A stretch of DNA of 64,000 bases from Andeanibacterium sp036384795 (GTDB taxonomy: Bacteria > Pseudomonadota > Alphaproteobacteria > Sphingomonadales > Sphingomonadaceae). This document shows positions 25,222 to 35,168 of this stretch, piece after piece. How positions within the stretch are numbered: the first letter of the stretch is position 1; the number at the start of each line of letters is the position of its first letter. A program made the position numbers and the translations under genes. The notes beneath the pieces are model-generated. The model had not been told where the DNA came from and made no database searches. It saw nothing but the letters and a program-made list of their open reading frames with translations. The stretch is taken from NCBI GenBank assembly GCA_036384795.1, contig DASVLP010000082.1, forward strand, positions 1 to 64,000, in the 5' to 3' direction.

Positions 25222-27846
25222 ATGTCGAGACGGGGAAACATTCTCCCGGGCGCCGGGACGGGCAATGCAGGGTCCGCATGGACTTGCGCAATACGCATTC
25301 CGCGGCCGCAGGCTTTGGATGAGCTCTGTTATACCGCGCAATGCGTGGGCAGCCTGCGCCCACAGTTGCCGCTCCTGGGCAGCGCGGTTCTCGTTCTCGT
25401 AGTTTTTGCGGTCTTCGAAACATGGGCGTCGTTGACGGTTGTCGAAGCGGCCTGGATCGCGCTGGCCACGGGCGTCGCCATTGGGGCGCTTTCCGGCAGG
25501 CGGGGCATCCTGCGTCTGCTCGGCGCCGACCAGATTCAATGTGCCAAAGTCATGTGTCTCGGCGCAGTGGCGCTGGGCCTGCTGCTCGGCAGCGCGGCGC
25601 TGGTCTTGCCGCATACCACCGGATCGGTTCTCGCGCTGGCCTGCGCACTGGTCGTGTTGCTGGCGCTTGCGCCGGCGCCGGCATCGCAGTTTGCGTTCCT
25701 TGCAAGCTACGCGCTGCTCCGCATGCTTTGCCAGACCACGCTCGTTCCGGCCCCAGCGCTGGCGGCCGCGGCGATCGCAGGCCTGGTGGCGATCGCACTG
25801 TGCGCGCAGGCGCGCTTTGCCCGGGTCCAGGCGCGCCTGCGGCTGCAGCATGCCCGCATCGTACAGACCGCGGAAAACAAAGACTGCTTCCAGTGGGAAA
25901 CCGATGCCGAAGGCCACCTGGTCAATGCCGGCGAGACGCTGTCCAAAGCTCTCGGCATGGAGCAGCGCGCCCTGTCCGCGCGATTTTTGTGGGATCTCAG
26001 CGCGTTGCCCCGCAGCCGTGGGGGCGCGGCGACGGGCGGCGAGGAAACAGGCGCCGCGCAGCTGCGCGAACACCATGCCGCGCAAGATGCGTTCTGCGAC
26101 CTGTTGCTGGGCGTTCGCACGCGCGACGGGGTGCATCGCCTGTCGCTTTCGGGACATCCGCGATACGACGCGCGCGGCCGCTTCACCGGCTTCGCAGGCG
26201 TGGGGCTGGACCTCACCGACTATTCGAAGCTCCAGGAACGGCTCGTCGCCGCCGCCGAGCGCGATGCGCTGACCAAGCTGATGAACCGCGCGTGCTTCAA
26301 CCAGCGGCTCGAGGAGTTGCTGGGCGGCGCGCGCACCGGCCGCTGCGCGACCGCGCTGATGATGATCGACCTCGACAAGTTCAAGCAGGCGAACGACCTG
26401 CTCGGCCACCAGGTCGGCGACAGGCTCCTGATGCAGCTTGCCGAGCGGCTGCGTACGTACATCGGCGCCGACGGTTTCGTCGGGCGGCTGGGCGGCGACG
26501 AATTCGGCGTGGTGGTGCATTCCTATTCGGAGAAGGCCAAGCTCGAACGGCTGGCGACCGAGCTGGTCGCGAACCTCGGCGCGCCGTACCAAATCTCCGG
26601 CCAGCGGGTGGAGATCGGCGCCACGATCGGCATCGCGATCGCGCCCGAGCACGGCGACACCGTCGATTCGCTGGTGCGCAATGCGGACCTGGCGCTCTAT
26701 TCGGCCAAGGCGCGCGGCGGCAGCAAGCACCGCTTCTTCGACACGACCCTGCTCGAGCACGCGCTGGAACGGCGGCGGCTCGAGATCGACCTCGCCAACG
26801 CGATCGAGAACGGCGAGCTCTCGGTGCTCTACCAGCCGATCGTCGATGCCGCCTCGGAACGCCTGTGCGGCTTCGAGGCGCTCGCGCGCTGGCATCATCC
26901 GGAGCGCGGCGAGGTGGCGGCGGACGAATTCATCCCGCTCGCCGAAGTCGCCGGGATGATCCATCGCCTCGGCGAATGGGTGCTGCGCGAAGCCTGCGTG
27001 GAAGCCGCCCAGTGGCCGCACGATCTGCGCCTGGCGGTCAATCTTTCGCCGACCCAGCTCGCCAATCCGGGCCTCACCTCGATCGTGGTGAACAGCCTGG
27101 CGCACAGCCGCCTCGCGCCCAACCGGCTCGAGCTCGAGATCACCGAGAACGTGTTCCTCGAGGAGACCGAGCATTCGCGCGCGCTGCTGCGCCAGCTCCA
27201 CGATCTCGGCGTCAACTGGACGCTCGACGATTTCGGCACCGGCTATTCGAGCTTGCGCTACCTGCTCAAGGCGCCGTTCTCGAAGATCAAGATCGACCGC
27301 GAGTTCGTGAACGGGCTGTCGGTGCCGGACAGCCAGAAGCCGTCGATCGTCGGCACGATCGTCACCCTGGCGAACAATCTCGGCATGCTCACCACCGCCG
27401 AAGGGGTCGAATCGTTGAACGATCTGAAGGTCGCGCGCGAGCTCGGCTGCTCGCAAATCCAGGGGTTCGTCTACGGCCCGAAGCTGACCGCCTCGGAAGC
27501 CCGCTCGCTCGCGAAGACGCGGTTGCCGATCCCGGTGCAGGGCTTCGAGGCGACGCGGCGCGAGCCCAGGATGGTCGTGCTGCGCAGTGCCGACATCGTC
27601 TGCAACGGGCAGCTCCTGCCGGGCACCGTGCGCAACGTTTCGCCCAATGGCGCGATGATCGAGGTCGATTGGAAGATTCCGGTCGGCGCACGGATCGAGG
27701 TCCACATGGATCACGAGCCGGCGCGCGCGGGCGTGGTGCGCTGGGCCGAAGGCATCCGTTTTGGGGTCGAGTTCGACGAGGAAGTCCTGGTTGCGGTGCC
27801 CCAAGTGCGCCGCTTCGGCCGGCCCGCGAGAGTGTCGGCGGCATGA
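25222..27846 (+). CDS. Membrane GGDEF-EAL protein with C-terminal PilZ-like domain
   Basis: An 874-residue cyclic-di-GMP enzyme. Four or five membrane helices occupy about residues 45-190, then a PAS-like region (about 200-335), a GGDEF domain with intact GGDEF at 424-428, and an EAL domain with the substrate motif EAL at 552-554 plus LDDFGTGYSSL and EGVE. A C-terminal PilZ-like domain (about 775-860; RNVSPNGAMIE) follows. No RxxD inhibitory site stands at the usual place before GGDEF. Both catalytic motifs look intact, so it may make and degrade c-di-GMP. GGGGAGG precedes the ATG at 25222. Its stop overlaps the histidine kinase gene. Confidence 0.92.
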   Translation: MSRRGNILPGAGTGNAGSAWTCAIRIPRPQALDELCYTAQCVGSLRPQLPLLGSAVLVLVVFAVFETWASLTVVEAAWIALATGVAIGALSGRRGILRLLGADQIQCAKVMCLGAVALGLLLGSAALVLPHTTGSVLALACALVVLLALAPAPASQFAFLASYALLRMLCQTTLVPAPALAAAAIAGLVAIALCAQARFARVQARLRLQHARIVQTAENKDCFQWETDAEGHLVNAGETLSKALGMEQRALSARFLWDLSALPRSRGGAATGGEETGAAQLREHHAAQDAFCDLLLGVRTRDGVHRLSLSGHPRYDARGRFTGFAGVGLDLTDYSKLQERLVAAAERDALTKLMNRACFNQRLEELLGGARTGRCATALMMIDLDKFKQANDLLGHQVGDRLLMQLAERLRTYIGADGFVGRLGGDEFGVVVHSYSEKAKLERLATELVANLGAPYQISGQRVEIGATIGIAIAPEHGDTVDSLVRNADLALYSAKARGGSKHRFFDTTLLEHALERRRLEIDLANAIENGELSVLYQPIVDAASERLCGFEALARWHHPERGEVAADEFIPLAEVAGMIHRLGEWVLREACVEAAQWPHDLRLAVNLSPTQLANPGLTSIVVNSLAHSRLAPNRLELEITENVFLEETEHSRALLRQLHDLGVNWTLDDFGTGYSSLRYLLKAPFSKIKIDREFVNGLSVPDSQKPSIVGTIVTLANNLGMLTTAEGVESLNDLKVARELGCSQIQGFVYGPKLTASEARSLAKTRLPIPVQGFEATRREPRMVVLRSADIVCNGQLLPGTVRNVSPNGAMIEVDWKIPVGARIEVHMDHEPARAGVVRWAEGIRFGVEFDEEVLVAVPQVRRFGRPARVSAA

Positions 27847-28667
27847 CCCGCGCGGCTCGCTCCCCCGCCGTCCCCCGCGTGGCGCAGGCGCGGCTGCGCG
27901 CTCTCGCCGACGAGGTGGAGCACTACCGGCGCGCCTGCGGCAGGCTTCAGGCGGCCAACGACAAGCTCGCCTGCTCGAACCAGGAACTGCGCCAGTTCGC
28001 GTACGTCGCGTCGCACGACCTGCAGGAACCGCTGCGGATGGTCGATTGCTACCTCGGCCTGATCGAGCGGCGCTACAGCGGCCAGCTCGATGCGGCGGCC
28101 GACGAGTTCATCGGCTTCGCGGTCAACGGCGCGCGGCGGATGAAGCGGCTGATCGACGACTTGCTGGGCTATTCGCGGGTCAGCAATTGCGTGCTCGCGG
28201 TGGCGCAGGTGGAGACCGCGGCGATCGCCGATCGCGCGCTCGCGGCGCTCGCGCGGCAGATCGACGAATGCGGGGCGACGATCAAGGTCGGCCCGCTTCC
28301 GGCGATCGAGGCCGACCCGGTGCAGCTCGAGCGGTTGCTCACGAACCTCTTCGACAACGCGCTCAAGTTCCGCAGCGAGCGTGCGCCGCGGATTTCGGTT
28401 TCCGCGGTGCGAAAGGGAACCGCGTGGGAGTTCGCCGTCGCCGACAACGGCATCGGGATCGAGCCCGCGTTCCGCGAGAAAGTATTCGAAATCTTCGCCC
28501 GCCTGCACCCGCGGGACCGCTATGCGGGCAGCGGCATCGGCCTTGCCGCATGCAAGCGGATCGTCGAGCTCCACGGCGGCACGATCCGCGCCGGCGCCGC
28601 GCGCCACGGCGGCGCGGTGTTCAAATTCACCCTTCCCGAACGGCACATCCCAGAGGAACCCGCATGA
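27843..28667 (+). CDS. Cytoplasmic histidine kinase (phytochrome-type HisKA/HATPase, no sensor domain)
   Basis: A 274-residue kinase with a short N-terminal coiled coil, an H-box SHDLQEPLR with phospho-acceptor His58, and a HATPase domain (NLFDNALKF N-box, ADNGIGIE G1, GSGIGLAACKRIV G2). The H-box type is the one found in phytochromes, but no chromophore, PAS or GAF domain is present, so it must get its signal from a partner. It overlaps the GGDEF-EAL gene and the next response regulator by four bases each, arguing for one pathway. Confidence 0.9.
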   Translation: MTRAARSPAVPRVAQARLRALADEVEHYRRACGRLQAANDKLACSNQELRQFAYVASHDLQEPLRMVDCYLGLIERRYSGQLDAAADEFIGFAVNGARRMKRLIDDLLGYSRVSNCVLAVAQVETAAIADRALAALARQIDECGATIKVGPLPAIEADPVQLERLLTNLFDNALKFRSERAPRISVSAVRKGTAWEFAVADNGIGIEPAFREKVFEIFARLHPRDRYAGSGIGLAACKRIVELHGGTIRAGAARHGGAVFKFTLPERHIPEEPA

Positions 28668-29110
28668 TCAGGAGCCAATCCCGGCCGGTCGAAATCCTGT
28701 TGGTCGAAGACAATCCAGCCGACGTCCGGCTGATCCAGGAGGGCTTTCGCGAGGCGAAAGTGCACAATCTGGTCCATGCCGTCACCACCGGCCAGGACGC
28801 GCTCGATTTCCTCCGTCGCCGCGAAAGCCACGCGGACGCGGCGCGGCCGGATCTCATCCTGCTCGATCTCAACCTGCCGGGGATCGGCGGGCACGAGGTG
28901 CTGGCCGAAATCAAGCAGGACGAAGCCCTGAAGGCCATTCCGGTGGTGGTGCTCACCTCGTCCGAATCCGAAGGCGACATCGCGCGGGCATACGCGGCGC
29001 ACGCCAATTGCTTCATCTCGAAGCCGGTCGATTTCGCGAGCCTGATCGGCATCGTCGCGCGGATAGAGGATTTCTGGTTCTCGCTGGTGCGGTTTCCGGA
29101 GCGTGCGTAA
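28664..29110 (+). CDS. Single-domain response regulator (Rcp1-like)
   Basis: A 148-residue receiver without output domain. Phospho-acceptor Asp68 in LILLDLNLPG, acidic pair in LLVEDNPAD, Thr/Ser in VVVLTSSES and Lys in CFISKPVDF. This is the Rcp1 type that partners phytochrome-like kinases. It overlaps the preceding kinase gene by four bases and is its presumed partner, passing phosphate on or acting by protein contact. Confidence 0.92.
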   Translation: MIRSQSRPVEILLVEDNPADVRLIQEGFREAKVHNLVHAVTTGQDALDFLRRRESHADAARPDLILLDLNLPGIGGHEVLAEIKQDEALKAIPVVVLTSSESEGDIARAYAAHANCFISKPVDFASLIGIVARIEDFWFSLVRFPERA

Positions 29111-29253
29111 CCGGAAGAGACATCGCCGGACGTTTCTTCGAATAAGGGCAAACACTTAGGCCGATTGTAAGCAACGGATATCCATGATTTCCTAAGCAGT
29201 ACTTGATGATGATTTATAACGCGGATTGATCCGCCCGGCCGGGAGATTGTCTG

Positions 29254-32200
29254 ATGCTGGCGAGGGTCCCGATATCGCTCAAGCTCTCGGCGCTCGTCGT
29301 GCTGATGGTGGTGGCGACCGCGCTGATGGTCAATCAGCTGTACTTGCGCGGCAGCTCGCAGATCCTCACCGAGCAGGCGATCGGAGAGCTTCAGAACCAG
29401 ACGAGATCGTACGGCTATCCGCTGAAGGCCGACATCGACCAGTTGCAGAACGACACCCGGCTGCTGGCGAGCCTGGAATCGTCGAAGACGTTCATCCATT
29501 CGGGCCGAGGCGATCCGCTGACGGTCGCGTTCCGCGAAATGCTCGCGAGCCATCCCAACTACACCAAGGTCCGCGTGATCGGGGTCGCCGATCAAGGCAG
29601 GGAGCTGCTCAAGGTCGAGCGGGACGGCGGCCGCATCGTCCGCAGCCCGCCCGACCAGCTGGCGCAGCACGAAAACGAACGCTTCTTCCGCGAGGCGCTG
29701 CAAGTCGCGCCGGGACAGATCGCGCTGTCGGACGGCGAGCTGTATCGCGAAAACGGCCACATCGTGACCCCCCACCTGCTGGTGCTGCGGGCGAGCGCGC
29801 CGCTCTATTCGGCCGGTGGCAAGCTGTTCGGAATCGTGGTGATCAACATGGATCTGGGTGAGGTTCTCGCCAAGATCGCCCGCAGCGTCGGCGGCGCGCA
29901 CACGATCTATGTCACCAACAGCCGGGGCGATTACCTCGCCAACCCCGACGCGAGCAAGCTGTTCGCAAGCGATCTGGGAACCGCGTACCGCATTCAGGCC
30001 GACAATCCCGCGCTGCCCGGGGCGCTGGCGCGCTCTCCCAGCGGGGACGTCACGCTGCTGCCGCGGCAGACCGGGCGCGACTACGTGCTGGTGTTCCGCA
30101 AGCTGGCCTACGATCCGCTGCATCCGGACCGCTTCCTCGGCATCTCGACGCGCGAAAGCGAAGCGGCGATGGTCGCGAAAGCGGTCGAATACCGCAACTA
30201 TGGCCTGCTCGTCAGCCTTGCGATCGTGATCGCCGCGGCGATCGCGGCGGTGTTCCTGCTGCGCCTGTCGCTGCGCCCGCTGACCGCGATCGCCGACGCG
30301 GTGACGCGCTATCGCGAGGGCGAGAGCGAGATCGCGCTGCCCGAGCAGTCGCCCGACGAGATCGGCTTTCTGGCACGCGAGTTCCGCACGCTGATCGACC
30401 AGAAGAACAAGGAAGACTGGGTGCGCGAAAGCCTGGTTTCGACCACGCGCAAGCTGCTCGGCTTCAGGACCCTGGCGGAATTCGCGCAATCGCTGATGCA
30501 GGCGCTGACCAGCGGGGTCGGCGCGCAAGTCGGCGTGCTCTACGTGAGCAGCAGCTTCGCCCGCCACGCGCAGGACGGGGACGAAGCGCTGGTCTTGATC
30601 GGCTCGTGCGGGCTCGAAGGCGAAGGCGCGCCGGCGCGCATCCGCCTCGGGGAAGGGCTGGTCGGCCAATGCGCGAGAGACCGCCAGATGCGCGCGATCA
30701 CGCAAGTCCCCGACGGCTGCCTGACCGTCACGACGGCGCTCGCGAAGGCCAGGCCGACGGAGATCCTGCTGCTGCCGATCGTGTTCGAGGACCGGCTGGT
30801 GGGCGTCGTCGAGCTGGCGAGCCTCGCGGGCTTCAGCCCGATCCAGCGCGAGTTCCTCGACCGGATCGCCTATCATATCGGGATCACCGTCAACTCGATC
30901 AGCTCGCGGATGCATACCGAGGAACTGCTCGAGGAATCGCGCCAGCAGGCCGAGGAGCTGCAGCGCAGCGAGGAAGAACTCAAGACCCAGCAGGAAGAGC
31001 TCGAAGCCTCGAACGAGGAAATGGAGGAGCGCGCGCGCGAGCTCGAGGCGCTGAATTTGCGGATCAGCGAAGGCAATGCGCGGCTGGAGCAGGCGAGCCG
31101 GTACAAGTCCGAATTCCTCGCCAACATGAGCCACGAACTGCGCACCCCGCTCAACTCGCTGCTGATCCTCGCGCGCAACCTGTCGCTCAACGAGGAAGGC
31201 AACCTGACCGGCGAGCAGGTCGAGGAAGCGCAAGTGATCTACAACGGCGGCCTCGAGCTGCTGCGCCTGATCAACGACATCCTCGACTTGTCGAAAGTCG
31301 AGGCCGGCAAGCTGACCTTCGTCGCCGAGGACGTTCCTGTCGGGCACATTGCCGCCCGGCTCGAACGGCAATTCCAGCCGGTCGCCGGCGAAGCGGGGCT
31401 CGCGTTCGAGATCGAGCTCGGGCCGCAGCTGCCGGCGGCGATCCGCTCCGATCCCCAGCGGCTCGAACAGATTCTCAAGAACCTGCTCTCGAACGCGTTC
31501 AAGTTCACCGAGAAAGGCGGGGTCACGCTGACAATCGGCGTTCCCGGCAAGGACGTGGAGCTGCACCGCGACACGTTGGCGCACGGCAGCGCGATCGCGT
31601 TCGCGGTCACCGACACCGGGATCGGCATCGATCCCGCCAAGCTCGGCGACATCTTCGAGGCGTTCCAGCAGGAAGACGGCTCGATCGACCGGCACTACGG
31701 CGGCACCGGGCTCGGGCTCGCGATCGCGCGCAAGTTCGCGCATATGCTGGGCGGCGAGATCCAGGTCGAGAGCACCAAAGGCGCGGGCAGCACGTTCACG
31801 CTGATCCTGCCGTTCGAATGGGACGCGCAGCCGGCCGCCGATGCGCCCCCGCTTCCGGCGGTCCCGCCCGCCCCGCCGGTGGCGCGGCCGGAGCCCTTGC
31901 CGCCGAAGCAGGCGATGCCGCAGTTCGTCGCCGACGACCGCGAGTTGATCCGCGAGGGCGACAAAGTCGCGCTGATCATCGAGGACGATCGGGCGTTCGC
32001 CCGCACGTTGATGAAGATCGCCCGCGCGCACGGCTACAAGTGCCTCGCCGCGGGCGACGGCAAGAGCGGGGTGATGCTGGCGCTCGAGCAGCCGGTGAGC
32101 GCGGTGATCCTCGACCTCACGTTGCCGGACATCGACGGGATGGTGGTGCTCGACCAGCTCAAGGCCAACCTCAAGACCCGCCATGTGCCGGTGCATATCG

Positions 32201-33156
32201 TCACCGGGCGCGGCCGCGACGGGGACGTCGCCCACTTGCGCAAGGGCGCGATCGGCTATCTCACCAAGCCGGTCGAGTTCGAGGAGATCGACCGCGCGTT
32301 CGGCCGGATCGAGGCGCTGCTGCAGGCCAGGCTCAAGAAAATCCTGGTGGTCGAGGACGACAGGAAGACCCAAGCCGCAATCCGCGCGCTGCTGAAGAAG
32401 AAATCGGTCGAGATCGTCTGCGCCGGCACCGGGCGCGCGGGGCTCGAACAGCTGCGCGAGCAGGCCTTCGACTGCGTGATCCTCGATTTGACGCTGCCTG
32501 ACATGTCCGGCTTCGAATGGCTCGAAGCGATCGCCGGGCAAGCCGGCGATACGGGACTGCCGCCGGTGATCGTCTACACCGCGAAGGACCTCACCGAAGA
32601 GGAGGACCGCCGGCTCAACCAGCACACCGGCAGCATCGTGATCAAGGGCGCGAGCTCGGCCGAGCGACTGCTCGACGAGGTGACTCTGTTCCTCCACAGC
32701 GTCGAGGCCAGCCTGACCAAGGACCAGCAGACGATCATCCGCATGCAGCACGATCCGGACAAAGTGCTGCAGGCGCGCAAGGTGCTGCTGGTCGACGACG
32801 ACATGCGCAACACGTTCGCGCTCTCGAAGCTGCTCAAGAAGCACGGGATGGACGTGGCGATCGCCGACAACGGCCAGATGGCGCTCGACAAGCTGGCCGA
32901 GGAGCCGGGCATCGAGCTGGTGATCATGGACATCATGATGCCGGTGATGGACGGCTACCAGGCGATCCGCGCGATCCGCGAGCGCCGCGACCTCGCTGCG
33001 CTGCCGGTGATCGCGCTCACCGCGCGCGCGATGCCCGAGGAGCAGGAGCGCTGCATGGCGGCCGGGGCTAACGACTATCTGGTCAAGCCGGTCGACGTCG
33101 AACGCTTGCTGACGCTGCTCAGGGTGTGGCTGTTCCGCCAGGACGAGGCGGCCTGA
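29254..33156 (+). CDS. Hybrid sensor histidine kinase with three receiver domains
   Basis: A 1300-residue membrane kinase. Order: TM1 (about 10-27), a long periplasmic Cache-like domain (about 30-312), TM2 (about 314-335), HAMP (336-388), GAF (about 400-550), a Gln/Glu-rich coiled coil (about 555-620), H-box NMSHELRTPLN with His627, HATPase, then three receivers with acceptors Asp954, Asp1078 and Asp1226. No Hpt domain is present. It follows a 143-base gap that includes the short dyad GCGGATTGATCCGC (29221-29234), so it may have its own promoter. CheR begins four bases after its stop. Confidence 0.93.
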   Translation: MLARVPISLKLSALVVLMVVATALMVNQLYLRGSSQILTEQAIGELQNQTRSYGYPLKADIDQLQNDTRLLASLESSKTFIHSGRGDPLTVAFREMLASHPNYTKVRVIGVADQGRELLKVERDGGRIVRSPPDQLAQHENERFFREALQVAPGQIALSDGELYRENGHIVTPHLLVLRASAPLYSAGGKLFGIVVINMDLGEVLAKIARSVGGAHTIYVTNSRGDYLANPDASKLFASDLGTAYRIQADNPALPGALARSPSGDVTLLPRQTGRDYVLVFRKLAYDPLHPDRFLGISTRESEAAMVAKAVEYRNYGLLVSLAIVIAAAIAAVFLLRLSLRPLTAIADAVTRYREGESEIALPEQSPDEIGFLAREFRTLIDQKNKEDWVRESLVSTTRKLLGFRTLAEFAQSLMQALTSGVGAQVGVLYVSSSFARHAQDGDEALVLIGSCGLEGEGAPARIRLGEGLVGQCARDRQMRAITQVPDGCLTVTTALAKARPTEILLLPIVFEDRLVGVVELASLAGFSPIQREFLDRIAYHIGITVNSISSRMHTEELLEESRQQAEELQRSEEELKTQQEELEASNEEMEERARELEALNLRISEGNARLEQASRYKSEFLANMSHELRTPLNSLLILARNLSLNEEGNLTGEQVEEAQVIYNGGLELLRLINDILDLSKVEAGKLTFVAEDVPVGHIAARLERQFQPVAGEAGLAFEIELGPQLPAAIRSDPQRLEQILKNLLSNAFKFTEKGGVTLTIGVPGKDVELHRDTLAHGSAIAFAVTDTGIGIDPAKLGDIFEAFQQEDGSIDRHYGGTGLGLAIARKFAHMLGGEIQVESTKGAGSTFTLILPFEWDAQPAADAPPLPAVPPAPPVARPEPLPPKQAMPQFVADDRELIREGDKVALIIEDDRAFARTLMKIARAHGYKCLAAGDGKSGVMLALEQPVSAVILDLTLPDIDGMVVLDQLKANLKTRHVPVHIVTGRGRDGDVAHLRKGAIGYLTKPVEFEEIDRAFGRIEALLQARLKKILVVEDDRKTQAAIRALLKKKSVEIVCAGTGRAGLEQLREQAFDCVILDLTLPDMSGFEWLEAIAGQAGDTGLPPVIVYTAKDLTEEEDRRLNQHTGSIVIKGASSAERLLDEVTLFLHSVEASLTKDQQTIIRMQHDPDKVLQARKVLLVDDDMRNTFALSKLLKKHGMDVAIADNGQMALDKLAEEPGIELVIMDIMMPVMDGYQAIRAIRERRDLAALPVIALTARAMPEEQERCMAAGANDYLVKPVDVERLLTLLRVWLFRQDEAA

Positions 33157-33160
33157 CGCG

Positions 33161-34000
33161 ATGATCGAGGAACGCGACACGATCGAGCTGGCCTTGCTGC
33201 TCGACGGGATCAAGCGGCGTTACGGCTACGATTTCAGCCATTATTCGCCGGCTTCGCTCGAGCGCCGGCTGCGGCACGCGATGGGCGAGGAAGGCGTCGG
33301 CCGGTTCACCCGCCTGCTCGATCTGCTGTTCCACGACGAAGCGGCGTTCGACCGTTTCCTCAAGCACATGTCGGTGACGGTCACCGAGCTGTTCCGCGAT
33401 CCCCCGTTCTACCGCGCGTTGCGCGAAAAGGTGATGCCGGCGCTGAAGACCTATCCCTTCGTCAAGCTGTGGCACGCCGGCTGCGCCACCGGGGAGGAAG
33501 TCTATTCGACCGCGATCGTGCTGGAGGAGGAAGACTTCCTCGGCCGCGCGCGGATCTATGCGACCGATTTCAACAAGCATTCGCTCGAGGTCGGCAAGCG
33601 CGGGGTTTACCCTGGCGCAAAAGCCGAAGCGTACGATGCGAACTACCGCGCGGCGGGCGGGCGCGGGGCGCTGTGCGACCATGTCACCGGCGGCTACGAG
33701 CTGATCAAGTTCAAGGATGCGCTGAAGGAACGGATCACCTTCTCCTACCACAACCTCGTCACCGACGGGGTGTTCGGCGAGATGAACCTCGTGTGCTGCC
33801 GCAACGTGCTGATCTATTTCGACAAGCACCTGCAGAATCGCGTGCTGCGGCTGTTCGCCGACAGCCTGCGCCACGGCGGGTTCCTGTGCCTTGGCAACAA
33901 GGAAACGCTGAACTTCAGCGCGGTCGAGTGCGAGTTCGAGCCGTTCGACAAGAAGCAGCGGATCTACAAGAAGATCGGAGGCGAGCCCCATGTCGCGTGA
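33161..34000 (+). CDS. cheR: CheR-type protein-glutamate methyltransferase
   Basis: A 279-residue SAM-dependent methyltransferase of the CheR family: N-terminal helical domain (HYSPASLERRLRHAM), SAM motif GCATGEEVYS, YATDFNKHSLEVGKRGVY and CCRNVLIYFDK. CheR normally methylates glutamates of chemoreceptors. Here there is no chemoreceptor, CheA, CheW or CheB nearby; it sits between a hybrid kinase and a receiver-kinase, four bases after the former and overlapping the latter by eleven. It could modify a non-chemotaxis sensor, for example the coiled-coil region of the hybrid kinase (inference). Confidence 0.9.
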   Translation: MIEERDTIELALLLDGIKRRYGYDFSHYSPASLERRLRHAMGEEGVGRFTRLLDLLFHDEAAFDRFLKHMSVTVTELFRDPPFYRALREKVMPALKTYPFVKLWHAGCATGEEVYSTAIVLEEEDFLGRARIYATDFNKHSLEVGKRGVYPGAKAEAYDANYRAAGGRGALCDHVTGGYELIKFKDALKERITFSYHNLVTDGVFGEMNLVCCRNVLIYFDKHLQNRVLRLFADSLRHGGFLCLGNKETLNFSAVECEFEPFDKKQRIYKKIGGEPHVA

Positions 34001-35168
34001 ATTGCCGGTGAGCCGCGAGGGCGCGGCGCCCGTTCCGCTGACCGCGCTCGAGGCGCTGCCGAAAATCCTGATCGTCGACGACCGCAAGGAGAACCTGCTC
34101 GCGACCCGCAAGGTGCTGAAGGGGCTCGATGCCGAACTGCTGACCGCGGAATCGGGCAACGAGGCGCTGTCGCTGATGCTGCGGCATCGGTTCGCGGTGG
34201 TGCTGCTCGACGTGCAGATGCCCGAGATGGACGGGTTCGAAACCGCGCAATTGATGCAGGAACACGAATCGATGGCGAATACGCCGATCATCTTCGTGAC
34301 CGCGATCAGCAAGGAGGAGCGCTACGCCTCGCGCGCGGCGGGGATCGGCGCGGTCGACTACATTTTCAAGCCGATCAACCCCGACATCCTGCGCAGCAAG
34401 GTGCGCGTCTATCTCGATCTTTACGTCCAGCGCGAGCAGATCCTCCACCTCAACGCGGTGCTCCGGCAATCGAACGAGGAGCTCGAGCGGTTCGCCTACA
34501 TCTGCTCGCACGACATGCAGGAGCCGGTGCGGATGATGCACGGTTTCGCCGGCATGCTCGCGCGCACCCAGGCCGATGCGCTCGACGAGAACGGCCGGCG
34601 CTACCTCAAGTTCATCTCGGACAACGCCACCCAGATGCAGAAGATGATCGGCGACATCCTGACTTTCTCGCGCGTCGGCCGCGAGCCGCCGCAGGTCGAG
34701 CCGGTCGATTGCCGGACGATCTGCGAGGAGGCGCTGGCCAAGTTCGCCGACGTGATCGAGGCGAAGCAGGCGAAGGTCGCGATCGGCGCATTGCCCACGT
34801 TCGAGACGAGCCCGACGCTGCTGCGGGTTTTGTTCCAGAACCTGATCGGCAACGGCCTCAAGTTCCAGGACGGCTCTCGCACGCCGGAGCTGAAGATCGG
34901 TGCCCGGCGTGCCTCGGCCGGGTGGGAATTCTCGATCGCCGACAACGGCATCGGCATCGACCCTGAGTTCCGCGGCAAGATGTTCGCAATCTTCCAGCGC
35001 CATCACCGCAAGGACGCTTACCCGGGAACCGGCATCGGGCTTTCGACCTGCAAGAAGTTCCTCGAAATCTACGGCGGGGCGATCCGCTTCGAATCCACCC
35101 TCGGCAAGGGAACCACATTTTTCTTCACAATCCCCGAGGGAGCACCCGGAGAAAGGAGCGCGGCATGA
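33990..35168 (+). CDS. Receiver-histidine kinase (REC-HisKA-HATPase)
   Basis: A 392-residue soluble protein: receiver domain (about residues 24-140, acceptor Asp74 in VVLLDVQMPEMDG), a short coiled coil, a phytochrome-type H-box SHDMQEPVR with His174, and a HATPase (NLIGNGLKF, ADNGIGID, GTGIGLSTCKKF). A kinase whose input is a receiver is well placed to be driven by the upstream hybrid kinase. It overlaps cheR by eleven bases and the following receiver gene by four. Confidence 0.92.
   Translation: MSRELPVSREGAAPVPLTALEALPKILIVDDRKENLLATRKVLKGLDAELLTAESGNEALSLMLRHRFAVVLLDVQMPEMDGFETAQLMQEHESMANTPIIFVTAISKEERYASRAAGIGAVDYIFKPINPDILRSKVRVYLDLYVQREQILHLNAVLRQSNEELERFAYICSHDMQEPVRMMHGFAGMLARTQADALDENGRRYLKFISDNATQMQKMIGDILTFSRVGREPPQVEPVDCRTICEEALAKFADVIEAKQAKVAIGALPTFETSPTLLRVLFQNLIGNGLKFQDGSRTPELKIGARRASAGWEFSIADNGIGIDPEFRGKMFAIFQRHHRKDAYPGTGIGLSTCKKFLEIYGGAIRFESTLGKGTTFFFTIPEGAPGERSAA

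Noticed and set aside
27843..28667. Bacteriophytochrome
   Set aside because: The H-box is of phytochrome type, but there is no PAS-GAF-PHY region or chromophore Cys; the protein is only kinase core.
28627..33213. A 1528-codon minus-strand open frame opposite the hybrid kinase
   Set aside because: Rich in Arg, Ala and Leu with no domain pattern; a by-product of GC-rich codon usage on the real gene. Several other very long antisense frames (3975-6662, 37226-38662, 55101-57350) were dropped for the same reason.
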